Positions 23,062 through 31,503 of a stretch of 64,000 bases of DNA are shown here, in pieces (positions within the stretch are counted from its first letter, which is position 1; every line of letters starts with the position of its first letter). Origin of the DNA: Rariglobus hedericola (GTDB lineage: Bacteria; Verrucomicrobiota; Verrucomicrobiia; Opitutales; Opitutaceae); assembly GCF_007559335.1 (NCBI RefSeq), contig NZ_VMBG01000002.1, forward strand, positions 310,001 through 374,000, given 5' to 3'. Made by a program: the position numbers and the translations under genes. The notes beneath the pieces are model-generated. The model was not told the origin of the DNA, made no database searches, and saw only the letters and a list, made by a program, of their open reading frames with translations.

Positions 23062-25883
23062 CGGAAGGAGATGATTTTGAATTTACGGCCGAAGGGATAA
23101 GTGGCGGTGGAAGGGGCGATGACGTCGGCGATGGGGGCGGAGACGTTTTCGGCAAGATCGGGAAGGCGTTGCACCACGGCCTCGCACCAGGCGCGGCCAT
23201 CGACGGCGGCCGTGATGGGATTCTGCGCGTCGCCGTAGGTGCGGATGACGAACGTGTCGGAACGCGCAGTCATGAACGGGGCGATGGCGCCGATCACATC
23301 GGATTGGATGAGGGCGCCCGGGGTGAAGCGGCGACCGACGGTGAATATGCCGGGGACGACCGCGTTGATCGAGGGGACGGCGGCGATGGCTTTGTCGATC
23401 ACGCCGTCGTTGACGAACTCTGCGAGGGACACGTAGGGCCGCCCGTGCGCACGGATCTGGGCGACGATCTGCGTGGCGAGGTCGGTCACTTCCTGGGAGG
23501 TGAGTTGGCGCCCGCCGGTTTGGGACGGGTTTTGATTTCTTGCGGTCAGATTAGCGATGCCTCCGGTGATCAGCGGCGGCTTGGTGATTTGTTGCGCGCC
23601 GTGCGGCAGGCGGAAGAAGACGTTATCCAACGCGACACCGGTCGCCGTTGAGCCTGAATATTTCCAAGCGGCAAACTTGGAGCCCAGCACGGCGCGCCAG
23701 GCCTCGATGGACGTGGAGTTGATGTTGAAGGCGCCTTTCTGGAGGAAGTAACGGGCGGAGTTGGCGGACGCGCGGAGGTCGGCGAGCGGGATGACCGGAG
23801 TATTTTCGGGATGGTAGATCTCTGCGTAGCGATTGGGTAGCGGGAGGCCGTTTTCGGGCGTCCAGGTCGTGGCGAAGCGCGGCACGGTGGAGACATGATA
23901 TTGGTCGAAAACGGTGTTGGCGGCGCCGCCCCAGATGTTGCCCGTGCCGTAGGATTTGGCGCCGATCACATGGGTGAGCATGGCGACCGAAGTGATCTCC
24001 TGGCGGGGGAGATCATAGTGCACATAGATGCCGCCGGTGCTGAATGTATTGGCGGTTCCGATACCGGACGTGTTGTTGCGGGGGTTGCCTGCGTTCCACG
24101 GAGCGGACCCGTTGTTATAAAACATGGTCTTCATGGACGGCAGGCGCGGATCGCCCGAGGCGTAGTTGGGATTGGTCACATCGCCCGTGAAGGCGGTGAT
24201 GGAGTCCGCGAACTCGTAGCCGTAGCCGACGATATACCCGGCGGGACCGGGAGCGGGTCCGCCGGAGTTGGTGGTGCTGCCTGCGTTGTATTGGAGGGGA
24301 GCGCCCGAGAGGAGGTGAGGCGCGTAGGCGGAGAGGATGTCGCCGTTGACCTTGAGCACGGCGGTGAACGAAGTGCTCGCGACATAGTTCAACGTGACGA
24401 TGGTGGCGGCGGGATCGACCGGTGCGCCGGGCACGACATCGTCGAAGATCGTGATGGTGGCGGGAGGCGTGGTGACGGGAGAAACCTGTGGCAGACTGCC
24501 GGTGCCGCGAAACACACGGATACGGCCCTCGCGCCACGGATTCGCGGGGTCGGAGGTGAGGGACGGGTCGAAGGAAGCGGTGAGCGTGGGGAGCGTGAGC
24601 GACGTGTCGGTGAGTCCGTCAGTCCTCACGGTGAAGGTGGGCAGGCCGCTGATCTCCAGCGTGAGCGGAGCGGCGGCGGAGAGGCGCAGGTGGGCGGAGT
24701 AGGGATTCCACAACTCGGCATCGATGACGTAGGCGTAGTGGACCTTGTTGTCGGTGCTGTTCAGGTAGAAATTGAGACGCACACCGACCTCGGTGAGCAC
24801 GGGGCCGAGGGAGTAGGCGGGGTAGGTCGTGGCGGTGGGATCGGCGGCGGCGACCGGCGTGTAGTAGGCATCATAAACGCCCGAGGGTGCGCCCGCCAAT
24901 GTGAAGCGGGCTTGTTGAAATTTGAGGACGGCGGGGTTGAGCGAGGCGGTGATATCCGAGAGATCTTTTTTGAGGCGTCCGGCGGTGAGGTCCGCGAGCA
25001 CGGCGCGGCTGAGCGGGGTGATGTCGTGGAACCGGGCCTTCAGATCGACGGCGACCGGCGGGTTCGGCATCAGCAGGAGTTGCGACGAATTGCGGAGCTT
25101 GGACAAAGGGATGAGACCGCTGGTGTCGGGATCGAGCGTGGGGAAAATCTGCTCCAGCCGCGGACGGGTGAGCTGCATCTGGTCGAGGCGGGCGCGCTTG
25201 AGGGGCTCGGTGGTCCAGTTGTCGCCCTGACCGCTGCTGCCGGTTGCGTTGTCGTAGGCGATGGGGTTGGCGGCGAGCAGCGGGTTGACGAGGCTGGCAC
25301 TGGCCTTGATACCCTCGTCGCCGATCCACCACGCGTAGTTGCCGATGGTCGTGGCGGCCGCGAGTCCGGGAACCGAACCGGCGGGTGCGATGACGGGCTT
25401 TTTTTCGAGGCGCACACGTTGTGCGGGGACCGAGACAGAATTGGAGCCGACGAGAAAGACGTAGCCGGAAGCGCCGTCCACCACCGGCTCGGTTCCGGTG
25501 GCGGGATCAAGGACGTTGGCGGGGGTTTTGGTAACGGGGGATGTCTCGTTGCCGCTGACCAGCCAGACGTCGGGAGTCGACGTGGCGTTGGTGGTTTTCC
25601 ACAGACCGGTGAGGTAGGGCTGGAGGAGCGAGCCGGATGTGGTGATATCGGCGCGGGCGCTGACGACCTGATCGGGACCGGCGAACTTCTGGAGCTGGCC
25701 GAGCGCGAGATTGAGCGCCATGAGGGCGTTGGCGCGGGCGCCGGCCAGCTTCTGGCCATTGCCCGCAACTTCGGTTTCGACCCGCGTCAACGAGGCAAGC
25801 GACACCAGCAGCAGCACCAAAAACGCGAGCAGCGTGATGGTGATCAACAGGGCGAAGCCGCGCGTTGGCTTGAGTGGAGTCAC
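23037..25883 (-). CDS. Large PilX/PulG-like protein (Verru_Chthon-cassette-like)
   Basis: 948 residues; GTG start overlapping the UxaE stop by four bases. The N-terminus TRGFALLITITLLAFLVLLL followed by SLASLTRVETEVAGN is a type IV pilin-like hydrophobic helix after a short basic leader, with F-A at the cleavage position as in PilX-type minor pilins. NALMALNLALGQLQKFAGPD resembles the start of the large proteins of the Verru_Chthon cassettes. The remaining 850 residues are beta-rich and not recognised further. Its presence within a carbohydrate operon is unusual. A minor-pseudopilin role in a surface secretion or binding apparatus is inferred. Confidence 0.6.
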   Translation of the reverse strand: MTPLKPTRGFALLITITLLAFLVLLLVSLASLTRVETEVAGNGQKLAGARANALMALNLALGQLQKFAGPDQVVSARADITTSGSLLQPYLTGLWKTTNATSTPDVWLVSGNETSPVTKTPANVLDPATGTEPVVDGASGYVFLVGSNSVSVPAQRVRLEKKPVIAPAGSVPGLAAATTIGNYAWWIGDEGIKASASLVNPLLAANPIAYDNATGSSGQGDNWTTEPLKRARLDQMQLTRPRLEQIFPTLDPDTSGLIPLSKLRNSSQLLLMPNPPVAVDLKARFHDITPLSRAVLADLTAGRLKKDLSDITASLNPAVLKFQQARFTLAGAPSGVYDAYYTPVAAADPTATTYPAYSLGPVLTEVGVRLNFYLNSTDNKVHYAYVIDAELWNPYSAHLRLSAAAPLTLEISGLPTFTVRTDGLTDTSLTLPTLTASFDPSLTSDPANPWREGRIRVFRGTGSLPQVSPVTTPPATITIFDDVVPGAPVDPAATIVTLNYVASTSFTAVLKVNGDILSAYAPHLLSGAPLQYNAGSTTNSGGPAPGPAGYIVGYGYEFADSITAFTGDVTNPNYASGDPRLPSMKTMFYNNGSAPWNAGNPRNNTSGIGTANTFSTGGIYVHYDLPRQEITSVAMLTHVIGAKSYGTGNIWGGAANTVFDQYHVSTVPRFATTWTPENGLPLPNRYAEIYHPENTPVIPLADLRASANSARYFLQKGAFNINSTSIEAWRAVLGSKFAAWKYSGSTATGVALDNVFFRLPHGAQQITKPPLITGGIANLTARNQNPSQTGGRQLTSQEVTDLATQIVAQIRAHGRPYVSLAEFVNDGVIDKAIAAVPSINAVVPGIFTVGRRFTPGALIQSDVIGAIAPFMTARSDTFVIRTYGDAQNPITAAVDGRAWCEAVVQRLPDLAENVSAPIADVIAPSTATYPFGRKFKIISFRWLSASDI

Positions 25884-27814
25884 GATGATCGGCGGGCGGA
25901 CGCTTCAGGCGGGGCGATATCTGCAATGAGAGCGTCGTATTGCCGGTAGCCGTTCAGCCGGTCTCGGGCGGTGGCGCAGCGGTCGGACGGGGCCAAGCCG
26001 GTCTGCTCGGACAGGAAGAGCACGTAGGCAGCTACGTTCTGGGCGTAGCGGAGACGGGCCTCGTTGCTGATCGCGTAGAAGCGGGCGCGTTGCCGGTATC
26101 CGTCGGGAGAGTGGTCGCCAAGTGCGGATTTTTCAGCGCGGCCGTTTTTGGCGAGGACGTAGAGGAAGTTATACTCAAACCAGAACATGTGCTCGGGGCT
26201 TGGCGTGAGGGCGAGCAACGCGGCCTGGGTGCTTTCGGCCGTGGCAAAGATGTCGTGATCGTGTCCGGCTTCGGTCAGCGCATGGACGACAAAGCCGCGC
26301 GCCATACGGCGTTCGGTCTCATCTTCGCTGAAGCTGCTTTGCACCGCCAGTTCCAGGGTGAACGCATGCCAGTCGCGCCATAACGATTGATCCGCGGCGT
26401 CGGAGGAGGCGTGAAGGGCCCGACCCATTTCATAGGTGTAACGACCGCTGGTTTTGATCTCCAGGTTCACGCCGGTGACCTCGCCCATGACGCGGTAATT
26501 ATCCGCCGATTTACCGGAGCCGGAATGAAACCCGATGCTGGTGCCAAAGGCGCGGCATACGTTCCACTGCCGTTCGATCAAGACGCGCAGGGCGGCGTTG
26601 TCGGCATAGGGGGAGTTTTTTTGGAAACCGAAAGCGGGGGCGATGAAGTGGATTTTGAGATCGAGGGCTTCGCACAGGGCCAGCATGACGGCGGTGGTTT
26701 CCGGCGTGGTGAGGCCTGGCAATTCGTCGATGGATAACTCGCGCAGGTAGGCCCGGCCTGCCGAGGTGGTGAACGCGGCGGCGCGGGCGGCGGTGTAGAG
26801 GGCGTCTCGCCGTTTCATCTTGGCGAGGGCGGGCCAGACCGTTTCCACGAGGTTGCGAAAGGTGGCTTCGTCGAGCTGCAAGCCGAGGCCGCCGACGCGG
26901 TTTCGCACCGTCTGCACGAGGGATGCATCGAGATCTTCCAGTCGGGCTCGCGAGCCTGCAGCCAGTTCGGGCGACAGGTCGAAGGTGATGTAGCTGGCGA
27001 GCAGGCAACCCCGCACCAGTTCGGGTTCACGAATGTCGAATTTTCCGCCGATGGGCTGATGGTCGGCGTTAAAACTCCAGGCGATGCGCCTGTGGTGAAA
27101 GCCGGTCTTGAGCTTGGAGAGGATGCAGCCGTGGCTCATGCCCTCGACGCTTTGTCCTTGGTGACCTTCGGGAACGTTGGTCCCTATGAAAGGAAACGGC
27201 ACGGTGTCGAGACGTCCGTCGAGCATCGCATCCACGTCGTAAACCAGTTCGCGGGGGATGGAGTTTTGATTGGCGGTGAGACCGATGCCCAGCGCTCCCA
27301 TCACCCACTCGACCGCGGGCCAGTGCAAGGTGGTGAAACGGGCGCCGACGCCAATCGAACGCCGGCCGAGCGCGCCACTCGCGGTTGGAAAAATACACGA
27401 CTCCGGGTCGGCCTCGAGCACGAGGTTTTTTAACGTGAGCAAATTGGCGAACGTGGCCGGGAAAAACACTTCTTGTGCCGTGGACGCGATTCCTTCGGCC
27501 AGCACTGCGGTGGCGGAGATCCCGGGGAGGGCGGCAAGATGCCAGGCGCAGTCGCCGGTGCCGGCATCCTCGAGCAACGTCCATTCGCCGTGGACGGTGT
27601 CGAAGCGGCTTTTTTCGTGGCGGGTGAGCGTGTTCGCCGTGAGCACCTTTGCCTTCAAGGCGGGCCAATCGAGGCAGAAGTCCGGACTGATGCAGGGATT
27701 GTCCGCGATGCGTAGATTATGGCGGAGAAGGTGGGCGTTGATGGCGGAGCACATGAGGAACGAGAGGGGTCTGCGGCCTTGGCGGATCAGCCGATTTTTT
27801 TGAGCGCGGTGCAT
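25880..27814 (-). CDS. UxaE-like tagaturonate/fructuronate epimerase family protein
   Basis: 644 residues from the ATG at 27814, which overlaps the GH31 stop region by 28 bases; another ATG at 27754 would give 624. The middle has GFQKNSPYADNAAL, SIGFHSGSGKSADNYRVMGE and LEIKTSGRYTYEMGRALHAS, blocks I associate with the UxaE tagaturonate epimerase family. In that family the enzyme inverts C4 of D-tagaturonate to give D-fructuronate, letting galacturonate enter the glucuronate route. That suits a pectin-type operon. The protein is longer than the characterised members as I recall them. Assignment rests on motif recall, so family confidence is moderate. Confidence 0.6.
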   Translation of the reverse strand: MHRAQKNRLIRQGRRPLSFLMCSAINAHLLRHNLRIADNPCISPDFCLDWPALKAKVLTANTLTRHEKSRFDTVHGEWTLLEDAGTGDCAWHLAALPGISATAVLAEGIASTAQEVFFPATFANLLTLKNLVLEADPESCIFPTASGALGRRSIGVGARFTTLHWPAVEWVMGALGIGLTANQNSIPRELVYDVDAMLDGRLDTVPFPFIGTNVPEGHQGQSVEGMSHGCILSKLKTGFHHRRIAWSFNADHQPIGGKFDIREPELVRGCLLASYITFDLSPELAAGSRARLEDLDASLVQTVRNRVGGLGLQLDEATFRNLVETVWPALAKMKRRDALYTAARAAAFTTSAGRAYLRELSIDELPGLTTPETTAVMLALCEALDLKIHFIAPAFGFQKNSPYADNAALRVLIERQWNVCRAFGTSIGFHSGSGKSADNYRVMGEVTGVNLEIKTSGRYTYEMGRALHASSDAADQSLWRDWHAFTLELAVQSSFSEDETERRMARGFVVHALTEAGHDHDIFATAESTQAALLALTPSPEHMFWFEYNFLYVLAKNGRAEKSALGDHSPDGYRQRARFYAISNEARLRYAQNVAAYVLFLSEQTGLAPSDRCATARDRLNGYRQYDALIADIAPPEASARRSS

Positions 27815-30120
27815 TTTACCGACAGCGCGCGACCGGTGAGTTTCACGCGGGCGGAGGTGAGCGGAAGCGACTGGCGGCGACCCTTGTGAACGAAGACGAC
27901 GGATTGGAAGCGGTCGTGAAGCATGACTTGCACGGAGAGCGGCCCAAAGCCGGGCTGGTAGTTGTCGACCGTGAGCACCAGTGCACCGTCTTCGACGCGG
28001 GCGGTGAACGTGGCGGTGGTGCGTTTGCCCTTTTGGTAGGCGAAGCTCAGGCCGTCGTCGAAAGCGTAGGTCGAAGTGGCGGACGCGGAACTGTCGCGGC
28101 GCAGGAAGCAGTGGAGCTCGATTTTGCCGAGGTCGTTTTTCTGCGTGGTGCGTTCGCCGATCTGCATCGGCACGAGCGCGCCTTCGCGGAAATAGAGCGG
28201 AGTCTCGACGGGGCCGGCGGACGTTGCATGCGTGCGACCCCCATCGAGCCAGCGTCCGTCCTGCGCGGAGAACCAGCGGTGTGCGCCGGGGAGAACGACC
28301 TGGCGGTCACGGGTGTTTTCCTCGACGACGGGAGCCTGAAGGAGGTCGCGACCCACCATAAACTGGTCGCCAATCTTGGAGAGCGGGAGAGCCGCCGTGT
28401 CGGCGTAGTCGTAGAAGAGCGGACGGAGGATGGCCTCGCCGGTCTGCTCCTGCGCGATGAAGTTTTGGTAGAGATACGGGAGCAGTTTGTAGCGCAGCCG
28501 GATGTAGTGGCTGATGATTTTCAGCGCGGAGGCACCGAGCGCCCACGGCTCCTGCTGGCGGGAGTTCAGCATCGAGTGGTTGCGCAAAAACGGGAACAGG
28601 AACCCGGCCTTATACCACGCGACGGCGAGGGCGGGGTTGGTGTCGTCGGCAAAGCCGCAGACATCGGGGCCGTTGAACGGCTGGCCCGACAACGCGAGGC
28701 CGATGCTGAGCGGGATGCTGGTGCGCAGGTGGTGCCAGTTGGCGACGTTGTCGCCGGTCCAGACGGCGGTGTAGCGCGAGCTGGAGATGAAGGCGCTGCG
28801 GGCGAGCAGGAAGGGGCGTTCGTCGGGGCGCGCGGCGAGGAAGCCCTCGTGCGAGGCCTTGGCCATGCCAAGCGCGTATTGGTTATGGTAATACTCGTGC
28901 GGCTGGCGGCCGTGGTCGAAGAGCATGTCGTCGAGCTCGGCGTTGCCGACGGAAGGATCGTTCATATCGAGCCAGGCGCCGGCGACTCCGAGCCTGGCAA
29001 AGTCCTTCACGTGGGCGGCCCACCACGAGCGCGCCTCGGGGAGACTGAAGTCGGGGAAGTAGGTTTTGCCCGGCCAGACAAAACCGATGTAAGGCTGGCC
29101 GGCGGGATTGAGACAGAAGATTCCGGCCTTGAGTCCGCCGTCCTGCACGACGTAGCCGGGCTCGACCTTGACGCCCGGATCGAGGATGGGGATGACGCGG
29201 CGGCCTTTTTTGGCGAGGGCGGCGAGGGAGCTGCGCAACTGCGTGGAGTTGCCCCAGTGTTTCGCGTCAAAGGTGAAGACCTTGTAGCGGTCCATGTAGT
29301 CGATGTCCAACCACAGGCCGTCGGTGGGGATCCGGTGCTCGGTGAATTTGCGGTCGAGCGACTGGAGATCCTTCGCGCTGGCGTAGCCCCAGCGGCATTG
29401 ATGATGACCGAGGGCCCAGAGCGGAGGAAGCGGAGTGCGGCCGACGAGTTGCTGGAGTTTGCGGGTGAGCTCGGGGAGCGACGGACCGACGATGATGTAG
29501 ACGTCGGGTTCGCCGTCGGGCGCGCCGAGGTAAAACGAGCCGCGGTTGCGATCATCGGGGTTGTCGGCGGACCAGATGAACGACGAGGCGAGATCCATGA
29601 AGACCGCGCCGGGGTGGTTGACGAGGATGCCGAGGTAGTCGTTGCCCTGTTTCACGATGAGCCACGGGATGGCGACATACATCGGATTGGGATGGCCGTG
29701 GCGGATCTCGAAGATGGAAAAATCGGCCCAGAGGTCGGTGTTCCAGAACTTCACGCGCTGGCCGGATTTTTCGAGGCCCTTGTTGTGTTCGCCGAGGCCG
29801 TAGAATTCGAGGCCGGCCGTGTGGCGGAACTGGAGCATCCAGGCGGAGCCGCAGGTGCCGAAGGTGGCGCCGGGAAAGCCGGAAAGCAGGGAACGGCCGG
29901 TGGCGGATTCGGTGAGGCTGAGGCCGTTGTCCTTGGTGACGGCGACGCTGTGGCGGCTCTCGCCGGCGATGGTCGTGGCGAGCTCGGCCTGGCTGGGATT
30001 TTTCCAGGGCTTGGCGCCGCGCAGGCGCAAGCGGTGGACGTCGCCGCCGAGGTTTTCAACGGAGGCGGGACGGGCGGAGAAAACGAAATTGGCCGGGTGG
30101 CGGATTTTATTAAAATACAT
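27787..30120 (-). CDS. GH31 alpha-glycosidase
   Basis: 777 residues. The N-terminal beta-sandwich contains EFYGLGEHNKGLEKSG. The (beta/alpha)8 barrel starts near LPPLWALGHHQCRWGYAS (about 232-249) and includes GLWLDIDYMDRYKVFTFD. The nucleophile is Asp385 in GAWLDMNDPS and the acid/base is Asp457 in WTGDN. GH31 covers alpha-glucosidases, alpha-xylosidases and alpha-galactosidases, and the exact specificity cannot be read. No signal peptide is seen, so it probably acts on imported oligosaccharides. It lies seven bases from the oxidoreductase gene in operon A. Confidence 0.9.
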   Translation of the reverse strand: MYFNKIRHPANFVFSARPASVENLGGDVHRLRLRGAKPWKNPSQAELATTIAGESRHSVAVTKDNGLSLTESATGRSLLSGFPGATFGTCGSAWMLQFRHTAGLEFYGLGEHNKGLEKSGQRVKFWNTDLWADFSIFEIRHGHPNPMYVAIPWLIVKQGNDYLGILVNHPGAVFMDLASSFIWSADNPDDRNRGSFYLGAPDGEPDVYIIVGPSLPELTRKLQQLVGRTPLPPLWALGHHQCRWGYASAKDLQSLDRKFTEHRIPTDGLWLDIDYMDRYKVFTFDAKHWGNSTQLRSSLAALAKKGRRVIPILDPGVKVEPGYVVQDGGLKAGIFCLNPAGQPYIGFVWPGKTYFPDFSLPEARSWWAAHVKDFARLGVAGAWLDMNDPSVGNAELDDMLFDHGRQPHEYYHNQYALGMAKASHEGFLAARPDERPFLLARSAFISSSRYTAVWTGDNVANWHHLRTSIPLSIGLALSGQPFNGPDVCGFADDTNPALAVAWYKAGFLFPFLRNHSMLNSRQQEPWALGASALKIISHYIRLRYKLLPYLYQNFIAQEQTGEAILRPLFYDYADTAALPLSKIGDQFMVGRDLLQAPVVEENTRDRQVVLPGAHRWFSAQDGRWLDGGRTHATSAGPVETPLYFREGALVPMQIGERTTQKNDLGKIELHCFLRRDSSASATSTYAFDDGLSFAYQKGKRTTATFTARVEDGALVLTVDNYQPGFGPLSVQVMLHDRFQSVVFVHKGRRQSLPLTSARVKLTGRALSVKCTALKKIG

Positions 30121-30127
30121 GGGGCGG

Positions 30128-31486
30128 TCAGATCAGCTGGCTGAGGTGGCGGGCGCCGGACTTGAGCTCGGCGATGTCGGCGATGCGGACGGGCTGGCCG
30201 GTGGCGAGGGCGCGGTTGGCGGCGGCACCGATGAGGAGGGACGCGGCGCCCTGTTCGTGGCCGGCGCCGCGGCGGAAAGGATCGGCCGGCGGATGGGCGG
30301 AGAAAATCTGCTCCTGGATGAGCGGGTCGCCGCCGCCGTGGGGCGCATCGACCTTGGGGATCGGCACGCGGCGGGGTGCCTCGAAGAGCGGGTGCAGCGT
30401 GAGCCGCGTGGGCTCGTCGCCGTGGGACTCGATCTTGATGTCGCGGTCGCCGGTGATGATGTGCGAGGCGTGTTCCTCGACGTATTCGATGCGGCCGGCG
30501 TCGCCGGTGATCGAAACCCGGAACCCTTCGCAGGGGCAGAAGGCGTTGAGCGAATAGCTGAGCATGGCGCCGGTGCGGTAGCGGACCATGACGCTCATTG
30601 TATCCTCAATATCGATACCTTCGCGAAATACGTTTTGATCGCGCAGGTAGCCGCTGTCGGCCTCGGCATCCAGGTAGAGGGCCTTGAGCGTGGGATCGCG
30701 TTGCAAGTCGAAGCGGAACGGATCGCCGGCCGCCTTGGGTTCTCCGGTGTAGCGAGGGTAGGCGGTGAGGGCTTCCTGTCCGCGGGCGACGGCGTTGTCC
30801 TTCCCGTAGAAAACGAGATCGCCCATGGCGAAGACGGTGTCGGGGATGGCGTCGATCCACCAGTTGACGAGGTCGAAGTGGTGCGTGGATTTGTGGACGA
30901 GGAGACCGCCGGAGTATTTTTTGTAACTGTGCCAGCGGCGGAAATAGTCGGCGCCATGGGACGTGTTGAGCATGTATTCGAAGTCTACGTGCTTCACTTT
31001 GCCGATGGCACCCTCGGCGATGAGCCTGCGCACCGTGGTGGCACCGATTCCCCAACGATAATTGAAGGTGGTGCGCACGGTGCGACCACTGCGGCGGACG
31101 GCGTCGGAGATCGCGGTGTAATTGTCCGCGCTGGTGGTGAGGGGCTTTTCAGAGATGACGTCGCAGCCGGCATCGAGAGCGCGGACGATATATTCGTGAT
31201 GGGTGTAGTCGGGCGTGCAGACGATGACAGTGTCGGGCTTTTGCTCGGCGATCATGCGATCAAAGTCCGCGGCGGCGTAGGCGGGCGGTGGCGTTGTCCC
31301 GTAGGCGAGCGCGAGGCGTTGCTGATGCCAGGCGAGGCGGGTCGCGCTTATATCGCAGAGGCCGACGAGTTCGCAGGAGTCGCGGTAGGTGTCCGCGATC
31401 GGATCGAGGAACATCGGCGCGCGCCCGCCGGTGCCGACGAGCGCGTAGCGTTGTTTGGAAGAGGAAGAGGACGGGGACGATTGCAT
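30128..31486 (-). CDS. Gfo/Idh/MocA-family oxidoreductase
   Basis: 452 residues. The Rossmann motif is YALVGTGGRAPMFLDPIAD; DTVIVCTPDYTHHEYIVRAL follows, and the family EKPL motif is at residues 113-116 (ISEKPLTTSA). GGLLVHKSTHHFDLVNWWID contains the His/Asp expected in the substrate pocket. It oxidises or reduces a sugar, sugar acid or inositol with NAD(P). No signal peptide is visible. Sits between the beta-helix enzyme and GH31 genes and may process the released sugar. Confidence 0.85.
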   Translation of the reverse strand: MQSSPSSSSSKQRYALVGTGGRAPMFLDPIADTYRDSCELVGLCDISATRLAWHQQRLALAYGTTPPPAYAAADFDRMIAEQKPDTVIVCTPDYTHHEYIVRALDAGCDVISEKPLTTSADNYTAISDAVRRSGRTVRTTFNYRWGIGATTVRRLIAEGAIGKVKHVDFEYMLNTSHGADYFRRWHSYKKYSGGLLVHKSTHHFDLVNWWIDAIPDTVFAMGDLVFYGKDNAVARGQEALTAYPRYTGEPKAAGDPFRFDLQRDPTLKALYLDAEADSGYLRDQNVFREGIDIEDTMSVMVRYRTGAMLSYSLNAFCPCEGFRVSITGDAGRIEYVEEHASHIITGDRDIKIESHGDEPTRLTLHPLFEAPRRVPIPKVDAPHGGGDPLIQEQIFSAHPPADPFRRGAGHEQGAASLLIGAAANRALATGQPVRIADIAELKSGARHLSQLI

Positions 31487-31503
31487 GGAAAAAGAGGGAC
31501 GGA

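Noticed and set aside
23895-25949. Plus-strand frame of 684 codons
   Set aside because: Gly/Val/Glu-rich translation opposite the pilin-like gene with no motifs; high GC keeps antisense frames open.
27886-30144. Plus-strand frame of 752 codons
   Set aside because: Antisense to the GH31 gene, whose catalytic residues and length are normal; no domain in the antisense translation.
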